A stretch of 64,000 bases of DNA, from the NCBI GenBank assembly GCA_015056945.1, contig SVFH01000013.1:23956-87955 (forward strand), given 5' to 3'. This DNA is from Lachnospiraceae bacterium. GTDB lineage: Bacteria; Bacillota; Clostridia; Lachnospirales; Lachnospiraceae. Shown here piece by piece: positions 34,117 to 43,494 of the stretch; positions within the stretch are counted from its first letter, which is position 1, and the number at the start of each line of letters is the position of its first letter. The notes below the pieces were generated by a model that was given only the letters and a program-made list of their open reading frames with translations, was not told the origin of the DNA and searched no databases. The position numbers and the translations under genes are program-made.

Positions 34117-35049
34117 ATGTTGATGCAGCGTTTGGTAAGCAAAATCCAAAAGACCAATGCACCGATTGTGGTAGGCTTGGATCCTATGATGAAATTTATT
34201 CCCGAGCACATCACCCAAAAAGCATTCGCAGAATATGGCGAGACGCTTGAAGGCGCAGGCGAAGCAATTTGGCAGTACAATAAGGGTATCATTGATGCAG
34301 TTTATGATCTTATTCCTGCAGTAAAGCCGCAGATTGCCATGTATGAACAGTTCGGTGTGGAAGGCTTGAAAGCTTATAAAAAAACATTGGATTACTGCAA
34401 AGAAAAAGATTTGGTTATTATCGGCGATATCAAGCGTGGTGATATCGGTTCTACTTCAGCTGCATACGCAGTCGGCCACTTGGGAAAAGTACAGGTCGGA
34501 AGTAAGACTTACGCACCCTTTGATGAAGATTTTGCGACAGTAAATCCTTATCTTGGAACAGATGGTGTAAAACCCTTTGTAGATGTTTGTAAAGAAGAAG
34601 ATAAGGGTATTATCGTACTTGTTAAAACATCCAACCCGAGCAGTGGTGAATTCCAGGATCGCTTGATGGATGGAAAACCCTTGTATGAATGGGTCGGAGA
34701 AAAAATTAATGAATGGGGCGCTGATACCATTGACGAAAGCGGATATAGTGCGGTTGGTGCGGTTGTTGGTGCAACATATCCTGAAGTAGGAAAGATTATG
34801 CGTAAAGTAATGCCGAAGTCTTATATCCTTGTTCCCGGATACGGAGCACAGGGCGGTAAAGGCGCAGACTTGTTACACTTCTTTAATGAAGACGGACTTG
34901 GCGCAATTGTGAACTCATCACGTGGAATTATTGCTGCATACCAGAGTCCTGCGTATGAGAAGTTCGGAGCGCAAGGCTATGCTGATGCATCAAGACAGGC
35001 TGTAATTGATATGAGAGAAGACATTGCAAATGCGTTGGCTTCCCGATAA
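34117..35049 (+). CDS. pyrF: Orotidine 5'-phosphate decarboxylase (long type)
   Basis: Decarboxylates OMP to UMP, the last step of de novo pyrimidine synthesis. It is 310 residues, the longer OMP decarboxylase type, with the catalytic Lys/Asp array in IIGDIKRGDIGSTSAAYA and the phosphate-binding end PGYGAQGG...NSSRGI. GGAGGG precedes the ATG. It has its own promoter and terminator; other pyr genes are not adjacent. Confidence 0.93.
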   Translation: MLMQRLVSKIQKTNAPIVVGLDPMMKFIPEHITQKAFAEYGETLEGAGEAIWQYNKGIIDAVYDLIPAVKPQIAMYEQFGVEGLKAYKKTLDYCKEKDLVIIGDIKRGDIGSTSAAYAVGHLGKVQVGSKTYAPFDEDFATVNPYLGTDGVKPFVDVCKEEDKGIIVLVKTSNPSSGEFQDRLMDGKPLYEWVGEKINEWGADTIDESGYSAVGAVVGATYPEVGKIMRKVMPKSYILVPGYGAQGGKGADLLHFFNEDGLGAIVNSSRGIIAAYQSPAYEKFGAQGYADASRQAVIDMREDIANALASR

Positions 35050-35073
35050 TAAGAATTGATAATGAAATGATTC

Positions 35074-35131
35074 TCACCTCCTTGTGAATTGAGGCGTTCT
35101 GCCAGAGGTTCCGAGGAGGTGATTTTATTTA
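35074..35131 (+). terminator. pyrF terminator
   Basis: Outer eight-base perfect arms (35074-35081 and 35115-35122) with a smaller inner stem, followed by a T-rich run. Confidence 0.65.
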
Positions 35132-35132
35132 T

Positions 35133-35161
35133 TTGCCAATAAAACAAAAAAAGATTATAAT
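35133..35161 (+). promoter_or_regulatory. Predicted promoter of the unknown/sortase cluster
   Basis: TTGCCA, 17-base spacer, TATAAT, about 33 bases before the start at 35195. Confidence 0.5.
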
Positions 35162-35194
35162 AAAATATTATGATGTATAGGATTGGGTGATAGT

Positions 35195-35875
35195 ATGTCA
35201 AACTGGACAGGGGGTTGTTGTCTTTGCCATGCGAATGGTGGCGCATTGTCAGAACTTGCGGATGCGTGGATTTGTGATGCTTGTGAAAATCTTATTCCGT
35301 GGGAATGTAAAACTGCGCGATTTTGTAAAGGCGTAGGCTTCGAAAATAAATATGCCGAAAAATATATCATAAAGAAAATGCGGGCGCAACAAGTGAAAGA
35401 AATTGATGCCTTTATGCAGATGAATCATCAGCTGGCAAGTAAGTTTCAGGAGACAGGGATTGTTTATGAAAGCGGTATGGTTTTTGATGAGAACAGCAAA
35501 TGTTTTTATTTTGATATAAGAAAGGCGAAACTTTCGGATTCGTTGAAGGAAGCGTTGCTTTGGAGCAATGAACCGAGGGTTATTTTTCGCGCAGAGTGGA
35601 TTTCCGGTTTCCGGCTTGATTATGCATATTATAAGACGTTAAAGAGAGACGGAAGTGCATTGTATTATCCGCAGTATGCTCAGATCGTCCTGTCGTTTTG
35701 TCATCCGTGTCTTGTAAACAAGAGTATACGGCTTGATATTGACCAGCCGGCATTGGTTGAACTCATGTTACGCAAGCATTATGAGAATGCTGCCCGTACC
35801 ACATTGGAAGCCTTGGAACGATTGACCGGCCTGGAAAGAGGGGCAGAAACCAAAACATATTATGAAGGAGGTTAG
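35195..35875 (+). CDS. Zinc-finger protein of unknown function (DUF4428-like N-terminus)
   Basis: A 226-residue cytoplasmic protein. The N-terminus has a four-cysteine zinc-binding motif (CCLCHANGG...CDACEN), similar to the DUF4428 ribbon. The rest (about 60-226) has a mixed alpha/beta pattern with a conserved-looking EPRVIFRAEWISGFRLDYAYYK segment; I cannot assign it. The ATG at 35195 is chosen since GGGTGA lies just before it; an in-frame TTG 12 bases upstream is an alternative. It is followed by a small protein gene two bases after its stop, so the two should be made together. Confidence 0.6.
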   Translation: MSNWTGGCCLCHANGGALSELADAWICDACENLIPWECKTARFCKGVGFENKYAEKYIIKKMRAQQVKEIDAFMQMNHQLASKFQETGIVYESGMVFDENSKCFYFDIRKAKLSDSLKEALLWSNEPRVIFRAEWISGFRLDYAYYKTLKRDGSALYYPQYAQIVLSFCHPCLVNKSIRLDIDQPALVELMLRKHYENAARTTLEALERLTGLERGAETKTYYEGG

Positions 35876-35877
35876 AT

Positions 35878-36135
35878 ATGTTTGCTTTCTTAAAAAATAT
35901 GGGGAAAAACAAAGAACTGGAAGCGCTTATCTGTAAATTGCAGAATAATTGTGAGAATAATTACAAGGATGCTGCGCAGGAGAATTTGAAACAATTGGAA
36001 GCAAAATACGCTGCACTGCGTGATGCGCAGGCGTTATCGGATAAGCAAATTCGTTACTATGATGAAGTATTGGCAGGTTATAGGGAACGTATGTTGAAAT
36101 TTACACATAAGGATCAGACACCTTATTGGAAATAG
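35878..36135 (+). CDS. Small helical protein of unknown function
   Basis: An 85-residue charged helical protein with Leu/Ala heptads (ELEALICKLQNNCENNYKDAAQENLKQLEAKYAAL), likely a short coiled coil. No signal or membrane helix. AAGGAGG overlaps the stop of the zinc-finger gene. Pairing and spacing suggest a functional partner of that protein. Confidence 0.6.
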   Translation: MFAFLKNMGKNKELEALICKLQNNCENNYKDAAQENLKQLEAKYAALRDAQALSDKQIRYYDEVLAGYRERMLKFTHKDQTPYWK

Positions 36136-36181
36136 CAAACAGAATTCCTGCATAAAAGATTTGATGATTGGAGAAATAAAA

Positions 36182-37042
36182 ATGGAAAATAATAAAAGAA
36201 GCGGCGGAAAAAGTTTTTTGGTGATCGCTTTTTGCGTTGTAATTTTATTGCTGTGCTTTTATTCGCACTATTTGATTAATCAGCAGACAAAGGTATCAAT
36301 GATTCAGATGGCACAATGGCAGTCGTCCATTGAAGCGGAATACGGCAGCTCTGAAACGGAAGAGGTAAGCGATGAGGCGAGTGAAGAGTTAAGCGAAGCA
36401 CAAAATGCTGAAGCGGCATTGCCGGTTATGCTCGAAAAATGTGCAGAACTTTATGCAAAGAATAAAGATTTTGTTGGCTGGCTTTCCATAGCGGATACGA
36501 AGATTGATTATCCGGTAATGCAGACACCCGGAAATGAGTCTTTTTATCTTGATAAAGATTTTGATAAAAAAGAAGATGCGAACGGCTGTCTGATTATGGA
36601 CACGGATTCGCAGGTCGGAGAAGGAACTGCATCCGCAGGCTATATTATAGGGAAAGAGCCGTCGGATAATTTGATTATTCATGGTCATACGATGAAAAAC
36701 GGTGATATGTTCGGGGATTTAAGTTTATATGCCGACGAAACATATGGAAAAGAACATTCCGTAATCAGGTTTGACAGTTTGTATGAGAGCAGAGAATATG
36801 AAGTGATTGCTGTTTTTGAATCGGAAGTTTTTGCCAAAACAGATGAGGTGTTTAAATATTACAAATTCTTTGAGGCAGAAACACAGGAAGCATTTGATGA
36901 CTGGTATGACAATATTAAAAAAATGTCATTGTATGATACCGGTGTAACAGCGGAGTTCGGTGATGAATTTATTACCTTATCCTGTTGTGCATACCATACC
37001 GAAAACGGCAGATTTGTAGTAGTAGGAAAAAGGATTCGATAA
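36182..37042 (+). CDS. Class B sortase
   Basis: A membrane-anchored transpeptidase that joins surface proteins to the cell wall or to each other. The 286-residue protein has an N-terminal membrane helix, an acidic Ser/Glu-rich linker, and a sortase B domain. The catalytic histidine is in NLIIHGHTMKNGDMFGDL, the cysteine is Cys269 in TLSCC, and the arginine is in GRFVVVGKR. The ATG at 36182 has GGAG before it. No LPxTG- or NPxTG-type substrate is in the window, so this sortase serves targets coded elsewhere. Confidence 0.92.
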   Translation: MENNKRSGGKSFLVIAFCVVILLLCFYSHYLINQQTKVSMIQMAQWQSSIEAEYGSSETEEVSDEASEELSEAQNAEAALPVMLEKCAELYAKNKDFVGWLSIADTKIDYPVMQTPGNESFYLDKDFDKKEDANGCLIMDTDSQVGEGTASAGYIIGKEPSDNLIIHGHTMKNGDMFGDLSLYADETYGKEHSVIRFDSLYESREYEVIAVFESEVFAKTDEVFKYYKFFEAETQEAFDDWYDNIKKMSLYDTGVTAEFGDEFITLSCCAYHTENGRFVVVGKRIR

Positions 37043-37056
37043 AAGCGGGGAAGAGG

Positions 37057-38838
37057 ATGAGAATGCTCAAAAAATGGGTGGAAAAGTGGATCAATAATAT
37101 TAAGTTGAGAACAAAGTTAATGGGACTTTATCTTATTTGTATTCTGCTTCCGCTTGTTTTGACCGATGGAGTCATTCTGTATAGTATGATTTCGTTCGAG
37201 GGAGAGCGTCGTCAGCATGAGGTAAGTAATATTGCATCTTCCGTGCAGTACACGCTGACCAGTATGCTGGATTATTCGGCTGCACTTGCACAAAGTATAT
37301 ATATTAATACTTCGCTGGAAGATTTTTTGAATACAAGATTTGAATCGGCAGCGGATTATTATGATGAATATTACAGCTTTGTAAATGAATCTTTTTTTAA
37401 GAGCATGACCGGCATGGAAAACAGTAAAGTAACTGTATATGCTGACAATAACACGATTTTGGACGGTGGTGAGTTTGCAAGACTTTCGGCGGCTAAGGAT
37501 GCGCCCTGGTATAAGCAGCTTGAAAGCGCCGAAAGTGATATTATGGTACTTTTTTTCTATGATGAGTGGAAAAGTCCTTATATGGAACCGAAACGAAAAA
37601 TTGTTTTTGCAAGGGAACTGGATTTTGTGAATAAGAACTCCTGCAAAAAAGTTCTTAAAATCGAAGTGGATTACAGTAACGTGGTTCATAAATTTGTGAG
37701 TATGAAATATGAAAAGCCGATTTATGTTTGCCAAAATGGTAAAATTATTTTGACAAATGACGGAACCAATAATGTTTCGGAGCCGTTTGAAACTTTTAAT
37801 CGTTATGAAGATGTGGCATATCGAAAAACAATTTCTCTCTATGATGAACAGCTTGAAATATATGTCATGAAAGAAAAAGACACTGTGTTGTCAGTTGTGA
37901 CGGAAAATTTACACTGGATTCTTTTAATGATTGTTATCAACGTCGTTGTTCCGTTTCTTGTTATGCTGTTGATTGAACATTCGCTTGTGGGAAGAATCAG
38001 AGAGCTGAGCAGGGCTTTCGAAAGTGTGAATAAAGATGAACTTGTGAAACTTCGTAATGCGCGGGGAGAGGATGAAATCGGCAGCCTGATGCAAAATTAC
38101 AATCTGATGGTTGACAGAACAAATGAGTTGATTCAGACGGTGTATAAAGATCGTTTGAATGAGCAGGCAAGTAATATTGCCAGAAAGAACGCAGAATTGC
38201 ATGCATTACACAGCCAGATTAATCCGCATTTCCTTTTTAATGCATTGGAAAGTATCCGTATGCATAGCATTATAAGGAAAGAATACGAAACTGCAGAAAT
38301 GGTTGAAAAACTGGCGATTATGCAGAGGCAGAATGTGGACTGGGACTCCGATATGGTAGAGGTGGAACGGGAAATTCAGTTTGTAGAAGCGTATCTGAGT
38401 CTGCAAAAATATCGTTTTGGTGACCGCCTTAATTATGAATTGGATGTGGATGATGATTGTCAGAAAATCAGAATTCCTAAGCTTTCCATTACTACGTTCG
38501 TTGAAAACGCATGCGTTCATGGGATGGAAAGTAAAAGTACTCCGGGATGGATTTTTGTAAGGGTATATAAGAAAGGAAACGAACTGTATCTGGAAATTGA
38601 AGATACCGGCGGCGGAATTGATGAAGAGACATTGGAGCGGCTGGAAGATAAGATGAAAACAGTTACGATTGAAGATATAAAAACGCATAACCATGTGGGG
38701 ATTTTGAATGCGTGTCTGCGTATTCAGATGGTTACGGACTATGCGGCAGAATTTTCGCTGGAAAGTGAAAGCGGAGTCGGAACCCTGATACAAATAAGGA
38801 TTCCGATTGTGACAGAAACGGACGGGAGAGAGGAGTAG
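37057..38838 (+). CDS. YesM-like sensor histidine kinase
   Basis: Sensor of a YesMN/LytS-type two-component system. A first membrane helix (about residues 20-40), an extracytoplasmic sensor of about 230 residues, a second helix (about 285-310) and a HAMP segment precede the His_kinase domain, where His391 (INPHFLFNALE) is phosphorylated. A HATPase follows (FVENACVHGM, EIEDTGGGI). The ATG at 37057 has GGGGAAGAGG before it. The response regulator follows directly, then the transporter for oligosaccharides. The expected signal is an extracellular oligosaccharide, possibly presented by the binding protein. Confidence 0.92.
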   Translation: MRMLKKWVEKWINNIKLRTKLMGLYLICILLPLVLTDGVILYSMISFEGERRQHEVSNIASSVQYTLTSMLDYSAALAQSIYINTSLEDFLNTRFESAADYYDEYYSFVNESFFKSMTGMENSKVTVYADNNTILDGGEFARLSAAKDAPWYKQLESAESDIMVLFFYDEWKSPYMEPKRKIVFARELDFVNKNSCKKVLKIEVDYSNVVHKFVSMKYEKPIYVCQNGKIILTNDGTNNVSEPFETFNRYEDVAYRKTISLYDEQLEIYVMKEKDTVLSVVTENLHWILLMIVINVVVPFLVMLLIEHSLVGRIRELSRAFESVNKDELVKLRNARGEDEIGSLMQNYNLMVDRTNELIQTVYKDRLNEQASNIARKNAELHALHSQINPHFLFNALESIRMHSIIRKEYETAEMVEKLAIMQRQNVDWDSDMVEVEREIQFVEAYLSLQKYRFGDRLNYELDVDDDCQKIRIPKLSITTFVENACVHGMESKSTPGWIFVRVYKKGNELYLEIEDTGGGIDEETLERLEDKMKTVTIEDIKTHNHVGILNACLRIQMVTDYAAEFSLESESGVGTLIQIRIPIVTETDGREE

Positions 38839-38843
38839 TAACT

Positions 38844-40445
38844 ATGCTCAAAGTACTTTTGGTAGATGATGAGCCTTTTATTTCACAGGGATTGTCTGTT
38901 TTAATTGATTGGAAAGAAGAAGGGTATGAAATTGTAAATATTGCGACAAACGGCAAGGAAGCATTGGATTATTTACGCGAAAACAAGGTGGATCTAATTA
39001 TCGCTGATATTCAAATGCCGGTGATGACGGGGCTTGAGTTGTTGCAGCACATCAGGGAAGAAGAGGTGTCGGAGGCACATTTTGTAGTGCTCAGCGGTTA
39101 CAGTGATTTCAATTATGCAAAACAGGCAATTCGTTACGGATGTATGGATTATATTCTGAAACCGGTATCCAGAGAAGAGTTGCTCGGGATTATTCGTAAA
39201 GTTTCCCATGATTCGGAACATTTAAGAATAGATGAAATGAACCAACGTAAAATGGAGCGGGCTTATCTGGAACAGAATCTTATTTCTCTTTTGGTTGGAA
39301 AGTATGATGAGACGAATCTTGATTACGTGAAACAGAATGTGCGTTTTTCGGAAGGGGTGCGTTATGTAGATGTTGCGTATTCCGATGTGATTGAAGACGA
39401 TTTGCAGGACGACAGAATGCAGAGAAGCTTGTATAGGGAAATATATCATGCTTTGCGCGAACTCCTCGGGCCGGATGAGACGCATGTTGTGTTTGATGCT
39501 TCGCAGGATGAAAAAATATATGATGCCGGATTTATTTATTGTGATTATATGGCGGAAGAGCGAAATGAGGCTGAGGCAGATTATCTGGAAAAACTCCGTG
39601 TACAGCTTGTGAAAAAAAACGGTAAAAATATATGTTTTCTGGTTGGGAAAAAAGTGCAGACGATGGCGAGCGTTTCGCAGTCTTACGGAACGGCACGTAT
39701 TTTGCGTTCTTTAGAGGCATTTCGTGAGAAAAAAGAACTTTTATATTACGAAAATGAAGTCCAGGTAAGTCAGGGCGGTATTGTCCTTTGTAAAAATGCG
39801 CTCGAAGCATTGATTTCTTCCATTGAAGATAATGAACCGGAACAGATTCGCGAATGTGTGGATAAACTTTATGAAGAATTGAAGGGAATGGGAGTTGCAG
39901 GTGACGTTGTAAACTTCAATATTAATTATCTTCTTTTTCAGCTGATGCATCTGGCAACGGAACAGGATGATGAAGTAAATCAGGAAGAGATTCTTCATTT
40001 TGTGTCGGAAAGCTCCTTTGAAGAAGGGGTTATGCGCGGCAGCAGTAAACATTTGGCTCGTTTTGCCTGTGAGTATGCCGAATATCTTGCGCAGCTTCGA
40101 AAAAAAGTATCGCATGGTATTTTGGATGCAATTGAAAAAGAAATAAAAGAAAATTTTGCGGAAAACTTACGTTTACGAGAATTGGGTAAGAAGTATTATG
40201 TAAATAGTTCTTATCTGGGGCAGATTTTCAGGAAAAAGTACGGTAAATCGTTTAGTGATTACCTGACCGACTATCGTATGACGGAAGCAACAAAACTTCT
40301 GTTGAAGACGGATATGAAAGTGAATCAGATTGCGGAAGCCGTCGGATATAAAGATAGTGACTATTTCATTCGCAAATTTATTGAACTGAAAGGTTGTACA
40401 CCGTCAAAATTCCGTAAAAACCGAGAGGAAGAGGGCATAAAATAA
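38844..40445 (+). CDS. YesN-like response regulator, AraC type
   Basis: Partner of the preceding kinase. The receiver domain has the acidic pair (VDDEP) and the phosphorylated Asp55 (IIADIQMP); a long middle region of about 280 residues follows, and the last 100 residues are two AraC-type helix-turn-helix motifs (LRELGKKYYVNSSYLGQIFRKKYG and NQIAEAVGYKDSDYFIRKF). It starts five bases after the kinase gene. It should activate the transporter and hydrolase genes downstream. A terminator follows its end. Confidence 0.92.
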   Translation: MLKVLLVDDEPFISQGLSVLIDWKEEGYEIVNIATNGKEALDYLRENKVDLIIADIQMPVMTGLELLQHIREEEVSEAHFVVLSGYSDFNYAKQAIRYGCMDYILKPVSREELLGIIRKVSHDSEHLRIDEMNQRKMERAYLEQNLISLLVGKYDETNLDYVKQNVRFSEGVRYVDVAYSDVIEDDLQDDRMQRSLYREIYHALRELLGPDETHVVFDASQDEKIYDAGFIYCDYMAEERNEAEADYLEKLRVQLVKKNGKNICFLVGKKVQTMASVSQSYGTARILRSLEAFREKKELLYYENEVQVSQGGIVLCKNALEALISSIEDNEPEQIRECVDKLYEELKGMGVAGDVVNFNINYLLFQLMHLATEQDDEVNQEEILHFVSESSFEEGVMRGSSKHLARFACEYAEYLAQLRKKVSHGILDAIEKEIKENFAENLRLRELGKKYYVNSSYLGQIFRKKYGKSFSDYLTDYRMTEATKLLLKTDMKVNQIAEAVGYKDSDYFIRKFIELKGCTPSKFRKNREEEGIK

Positions 40446-40520
40446 GCAGAATGCCGAAAAAAGTGATAAAAATATGTCCAAAACCTGAAAAAAACGTGTA
40501 AAAAACATGAAAAAATATTG

Positions 40521-40557
40521 AAAACCCGAAAAAATGCTAGAATTTTTCGGGTTTTTT
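40521..40557 (+). terminator. Terminator of the yesMN-like pair
   Basis: Stem with arms ACCCGAAAAA/TTTTTCGGGT and a long T run. Confidence 0.85.
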
Positions 40558-40572
40558 ATGTAATTATTCGGG

Positions 40573-40600
40573 TTGTTTTATTGCGGAAATTTAATATAAT
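40573..40600 (+). promoter_or_regulatory. Predicted promoter of the ABC transporter operon
   Basis: TTGTTT, 16-base spacer, TATAAT. The -35 is weak, as would suit a promoter needing the AraC-type activator coded just upstream. Confidence 0.5.
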
Positions 40601-40656
40601 ACAAATAGGCTTGCAATAGTGCGGCCGTAAATTAACTTTTTTATGGGAGGTTTGAA

Positions 40657-42390
40657 ATGAAGTTTAAAAAAGTAGCAGCTTTAATGATGGCAGCTGTAAT
40701 GGTAGCTTCCTTTGCAGCAGCTTGTGGCAAGGGCGAAGACGCACCTGTAGCTAGCGGAAATGAAGTAGTTGAAGACAGTGAAGGTGGAAACGCTGAGCCT
40801 AGCGAGTATCCTGAAGACGAAATCATCGACTTCACAATGTTCGCAGCTATGCCCGGTTCTGAAATCAATGAAGGAAATGAAATTCAGGAAATCATTGCTA
40901 AGAAGACCGGTGTTAGAGTGAAAGAAACATGGTTAACAGGCCAGACCGCAGCAGAAGCTGTTGGTACAATTATCGCTGGTGGAGATCTTCCTGACTTCAT
41001 CGATGGTGGTGACGGTATGATGCAGTTATACGAAAATGACTGTCTCGTAGCTTGGGATGAGTATATCGAGAAATATCCTAACATCAAAGAAATGTACACA
41101 GATGCTGAATGGGAAATGTTCCGTCAGGAAGATGGTCACATCTACTGGGCAAACGTATTCCAGAACAGCTATGGCGAGAACCGTGCTACAGGTCATAATG
41201 ACGAAGCATTCTGGATTCAGGTTAAGGTTCTTGAATGGGATAACTATCCGAAGATTGAAACTATGGATCAGTACTTCGACTTGTTAGAGAGATACTATGC
41301 AGCTAACCCTACAATGGAAGATGGTACAGAACATATCCCTTACACAATTCTTTGCGAAGACTGGAGATATTTCTGTCTTGAAAACGCTGGACAGTTCCTC
41401 GCTGGATATCCTAACGATGGTTCTGTTATCGTTAACAAACAAACATTAAAGATCGAAGACTACAATACTTCTGATACAACATACAAATACTTCAAGAAGT
41501 TGAACGAAGAATACCAGAAAGGTATGATCGATAAGGAATTCGCAACACAGACATACGATGAGTACATTGCTAAACTTTCTACAGGTCGTGTACTTGGTAT
41601 GGTTGACCAGTGGTGGGATTTCGCATTCACAGTAAACGATGTATTCAAACAGCAGGGACTTGACCTTAAAGGTGCTAACTATGTTCCTCTTGGATTAACA
41701 ATTGAACCGGGTATGGAAAACAGATGGCATACATACGGTGATACAGTAAACAACTCTTCAGGTGTTGGTGTTACAACATCTTGTGAAGATCCCGACAGAG
41801 CATTCCAGTTCTTAAACGATGTTCTTGATCAGGAAATTCATGATCTTCGTTTCTGGGGTGTTGAAGGCGTTGACTACTTAATCGACGAAGAAGGCCTCTA
41901 CTACAGAACAGAAGAAATGAGAACAAAAGCAGCTGATGATGCATATCAGGCATCTCACCTTTGCACATATTCTTACTTACCTCAGTGGGGTGGAACAAGC
42001 AAAGATGGTAAGAATGCAATGCAGCCTCAGGAACAGAAATCTGAGTTCTTCGTAGGTCTTGCTGATCCTCTTAAGAAGTGCTTCGAAGCATATGGCGCTG
42101 ACAGCTATCCTGATATGATCGGATCTGTTGTTGAAGAAAATGCTGTATGGTTCCCTATGTACTCACACTCTAACGCTATGACAACTGACACACCGGGTGG
42201 TGTTGCTTGGACAAAGATGGGTGAAGTTAAGCACGAATGGTTACCTAAGGTAGTTATGGACAAAGACTTCGACAAGACATGGGATGCTTACATGGTTAAG
42301 TACAACGAGTGCAAGCCTGAAGATTTCCTTGCAGAAATGCAGACAGAACTTGAAAGAAGAATTGCAATGGCTGAAGAAGCAGCTAAATAA
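40657..42390 (+). CDS. Oligosaccharide-binding lipoprotein of an ABC transporter
   Basis: A 577-residue extracellular solute-binding protein, family 1, related to LplA. It has a signal peptide and lipobox Cys23 (FAAAC) followed by a short linker rich in Ser, Glu and Pro. The length is that of binding proteins that take oligosaccharides, not monosaccharides. Codon use differs clearly from the neighbours: AAC, TAC, GAC, TTC and GCT dominate, typical of very high expression. AGGAGG-like GGGAGG precedes the ATG. A terminator-like stem follows, before the permease genes. Confidence 0.93.
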   Translation: MKFKKVAALMMAAVMVASFAAACGKGEDAPVASGNEVVEDSEGGNAEPSEYPEDEIIDFTMFAAMPGSEINEGNEIQEIIAKKTGVRVKETWLTGQTAAEAVGTIIAGGDLPDFIDGGDGMMQLYENDCLVAWDEYIEKYPNIKEMYTDAEWEMFRQEDGHIYWANVFQNSYGENRATGHNDEAFWIQVKVLEWDNYPKIETMDQYFDLLERYYAANPTMEDGTEHIPYTILCEDWRYFCLENAGQFLAGYPNDGSVIVNKQTLKIEDYNTSDTTYKYFKKLNEEYQKGMIDKEFATQTYDEYIAKLSTGRVLGMVDQWWDFAFTVNDVFKQQGLDLKGANYVPLGLTIEPGMENRWHTYGDTVNNSSGVGVTTSCEDPDRAFQFLNDVLDQEIHDLRFWGVEGVDYLIDEEGLYYRTEEMRTKAADDAYQASHLCTYSYLPQWGGTSKDGKNAMQPQEQKSEFFVGLADPLKKCFEAYGADSYPDMIGSVVEENAVWFPMYSHSNAMTTDTPGGVAWTKMGEVKHEWLPKVVMDKDFDKTWDAYMVKYNECKPEDFLAEMQTELERRIAMAEEAAK

Positions 42391-42424
42391 TTCGGAATTT
42401 TATAGTTTGAATATTTAAAAACAT

Positions 42425-42467
42425 AGCAGCCATGGTTGCTTGCAATAGTAACTATGGCTGCTTTTTT
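42425..42467 (+). terminator. Intra-operon attenuating stem between binding protein and permeases
   Basis: Arms 42425-42437 and 42450-42462 pair almost perfectly (13 positions, one mismatch), followed by six T. It lies 20 bases before the next start, in the same operon. Confidence 0.75.
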
Positions 42468-42486
42468 ACTCTAAAGGAGGCATACT

Positions 42487-43479
42487 ATGAGCCAGGATAA
42501 GTCGACTGCTATGTTGGGTGGCAAGGCTAAGAAGCCTAAAAAGTATAAAAAGCCCAGCGGTGAAATTAAGACCCCTTTTAGTTGGAGAGAGTTTAGAAAA
42601 CAGTGGTTCTTAATGTTATGTTCCGCAATTTTTGTTGCGTATGGTGTTTTGTTTTATTATGTTCCCATTTTAGGATGGGCAATGGCGTTCCAGAATTATA
42701 AGCCCAAAACCGGTATTTTCGGTTCCAAATTTGTTTTCTTAGATAAGTTTGTTTTCTTATTCTCAGATGACACCTTTATTAATGTTTTGCGAAATACACT
42801 TGCAATGGGTGTTTTGAACCTTGTAACGACCTTTATTGCTGCAATTGTGTTTGCAATCCTTTTAAATGAAGTGAAATCAACCCTTGGAAAAAAGAGTGTA
42901 CAGACAATTTCCTACTTACCGCACTTCCTTTCATGGATTATCGTTACCGGTATTCTTCATGATGCTTTATCAAACAGCGGTATTGTAAATGAATTATTGA
43001 TGACATTCAAAATTATAGATTCACCGATTAACTTCTTTGCACATAAGTCATTCTTCTGGCCGATTGTAGCGTTTTCAAACGTTTGGAAAGAGACCGGTTG
43101 GAATGCAATTATTTACCTTGCTGCAATCACATCAATTGACCCTTGCTTGTATGAAGCTGCTTCAATTGACGGTGCAGGAAGATTTAACAAGATGTGGTAC
43201 ATTACACTTCCCAGCTTGAAACCTACCATCATGATTCTCTTATTGATGAACGTTGGTAACGTTTTGAATGCCGGTTTCGAAGTTCAGTACTTGCTTGGTA
43301 ATGGTTTGATTAAGAGCGTATCTGATACAATTGATATCTACGTATTGACATGGGGTGTAAGTCAGGGTGACTACTCGCTCGGTACAGCGGCAGGTATCTT
43401 CAAGAGTGCGGTATCTATTATTCTCATCTTTATTGCTAACTATGCAGCTAAGAAGATGGGTGAAGAACGCTTATTCTAA
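42487..43479 (+). CDS. LplB-like ABC transporter permease
   Basis: A 330-residue inner-membrane component with six helices after a basic N-terminal region. The EAA loop (YEAASIDGAGRFNKMWYITLPSL) that contacts the ATPase is intact. Of the LplB/YteP group, taking oligosaccharides. AAAGGAGG precedes the ATG. The ATPase subunit is not coded in this cluster; such systems usually share a multi-system ATPase (MsmX type). Confidence 0.93.
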   Translation: MSQDKSTAMLGGKAKKPKKYKKPSGEIKTPFSWREFRKQWFLMLCSAIFVAYGVLFYYVPILGWAMAFQNYKPKTGIFGSKFVFLDKFVFLFSDDTFINVLRNTLAMGVLNLVTTFIAAIVFAILLNEVKSTLGKKSVQTISYLPHFLSWIIVTGILHDALSNSGIVNELLMTFKIIDSPINFFAHKSFFWPIVAFSNVWKETGWNAIIYLAAITSIDPCLYEAASIDGAGRFNKMWYITLPSLKPTIMILLLMNVGNVLNAGFEVQYLLGNGLIKSVSDTIDIYVLTWGVSQGDYSLGTAAGIFKSAVSIILIFIANYAAKKMGEERLF

Positions 43480-43494
43480 CAGGAGGGAAAAAGA

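Noticed and set aside
37117..37734. 205-codon minus-strand frame inside the YesM-like kinase gene
   Set aside because: Shadow of a firmly identified gene; His/Ile/Asn-rich product with no domain.
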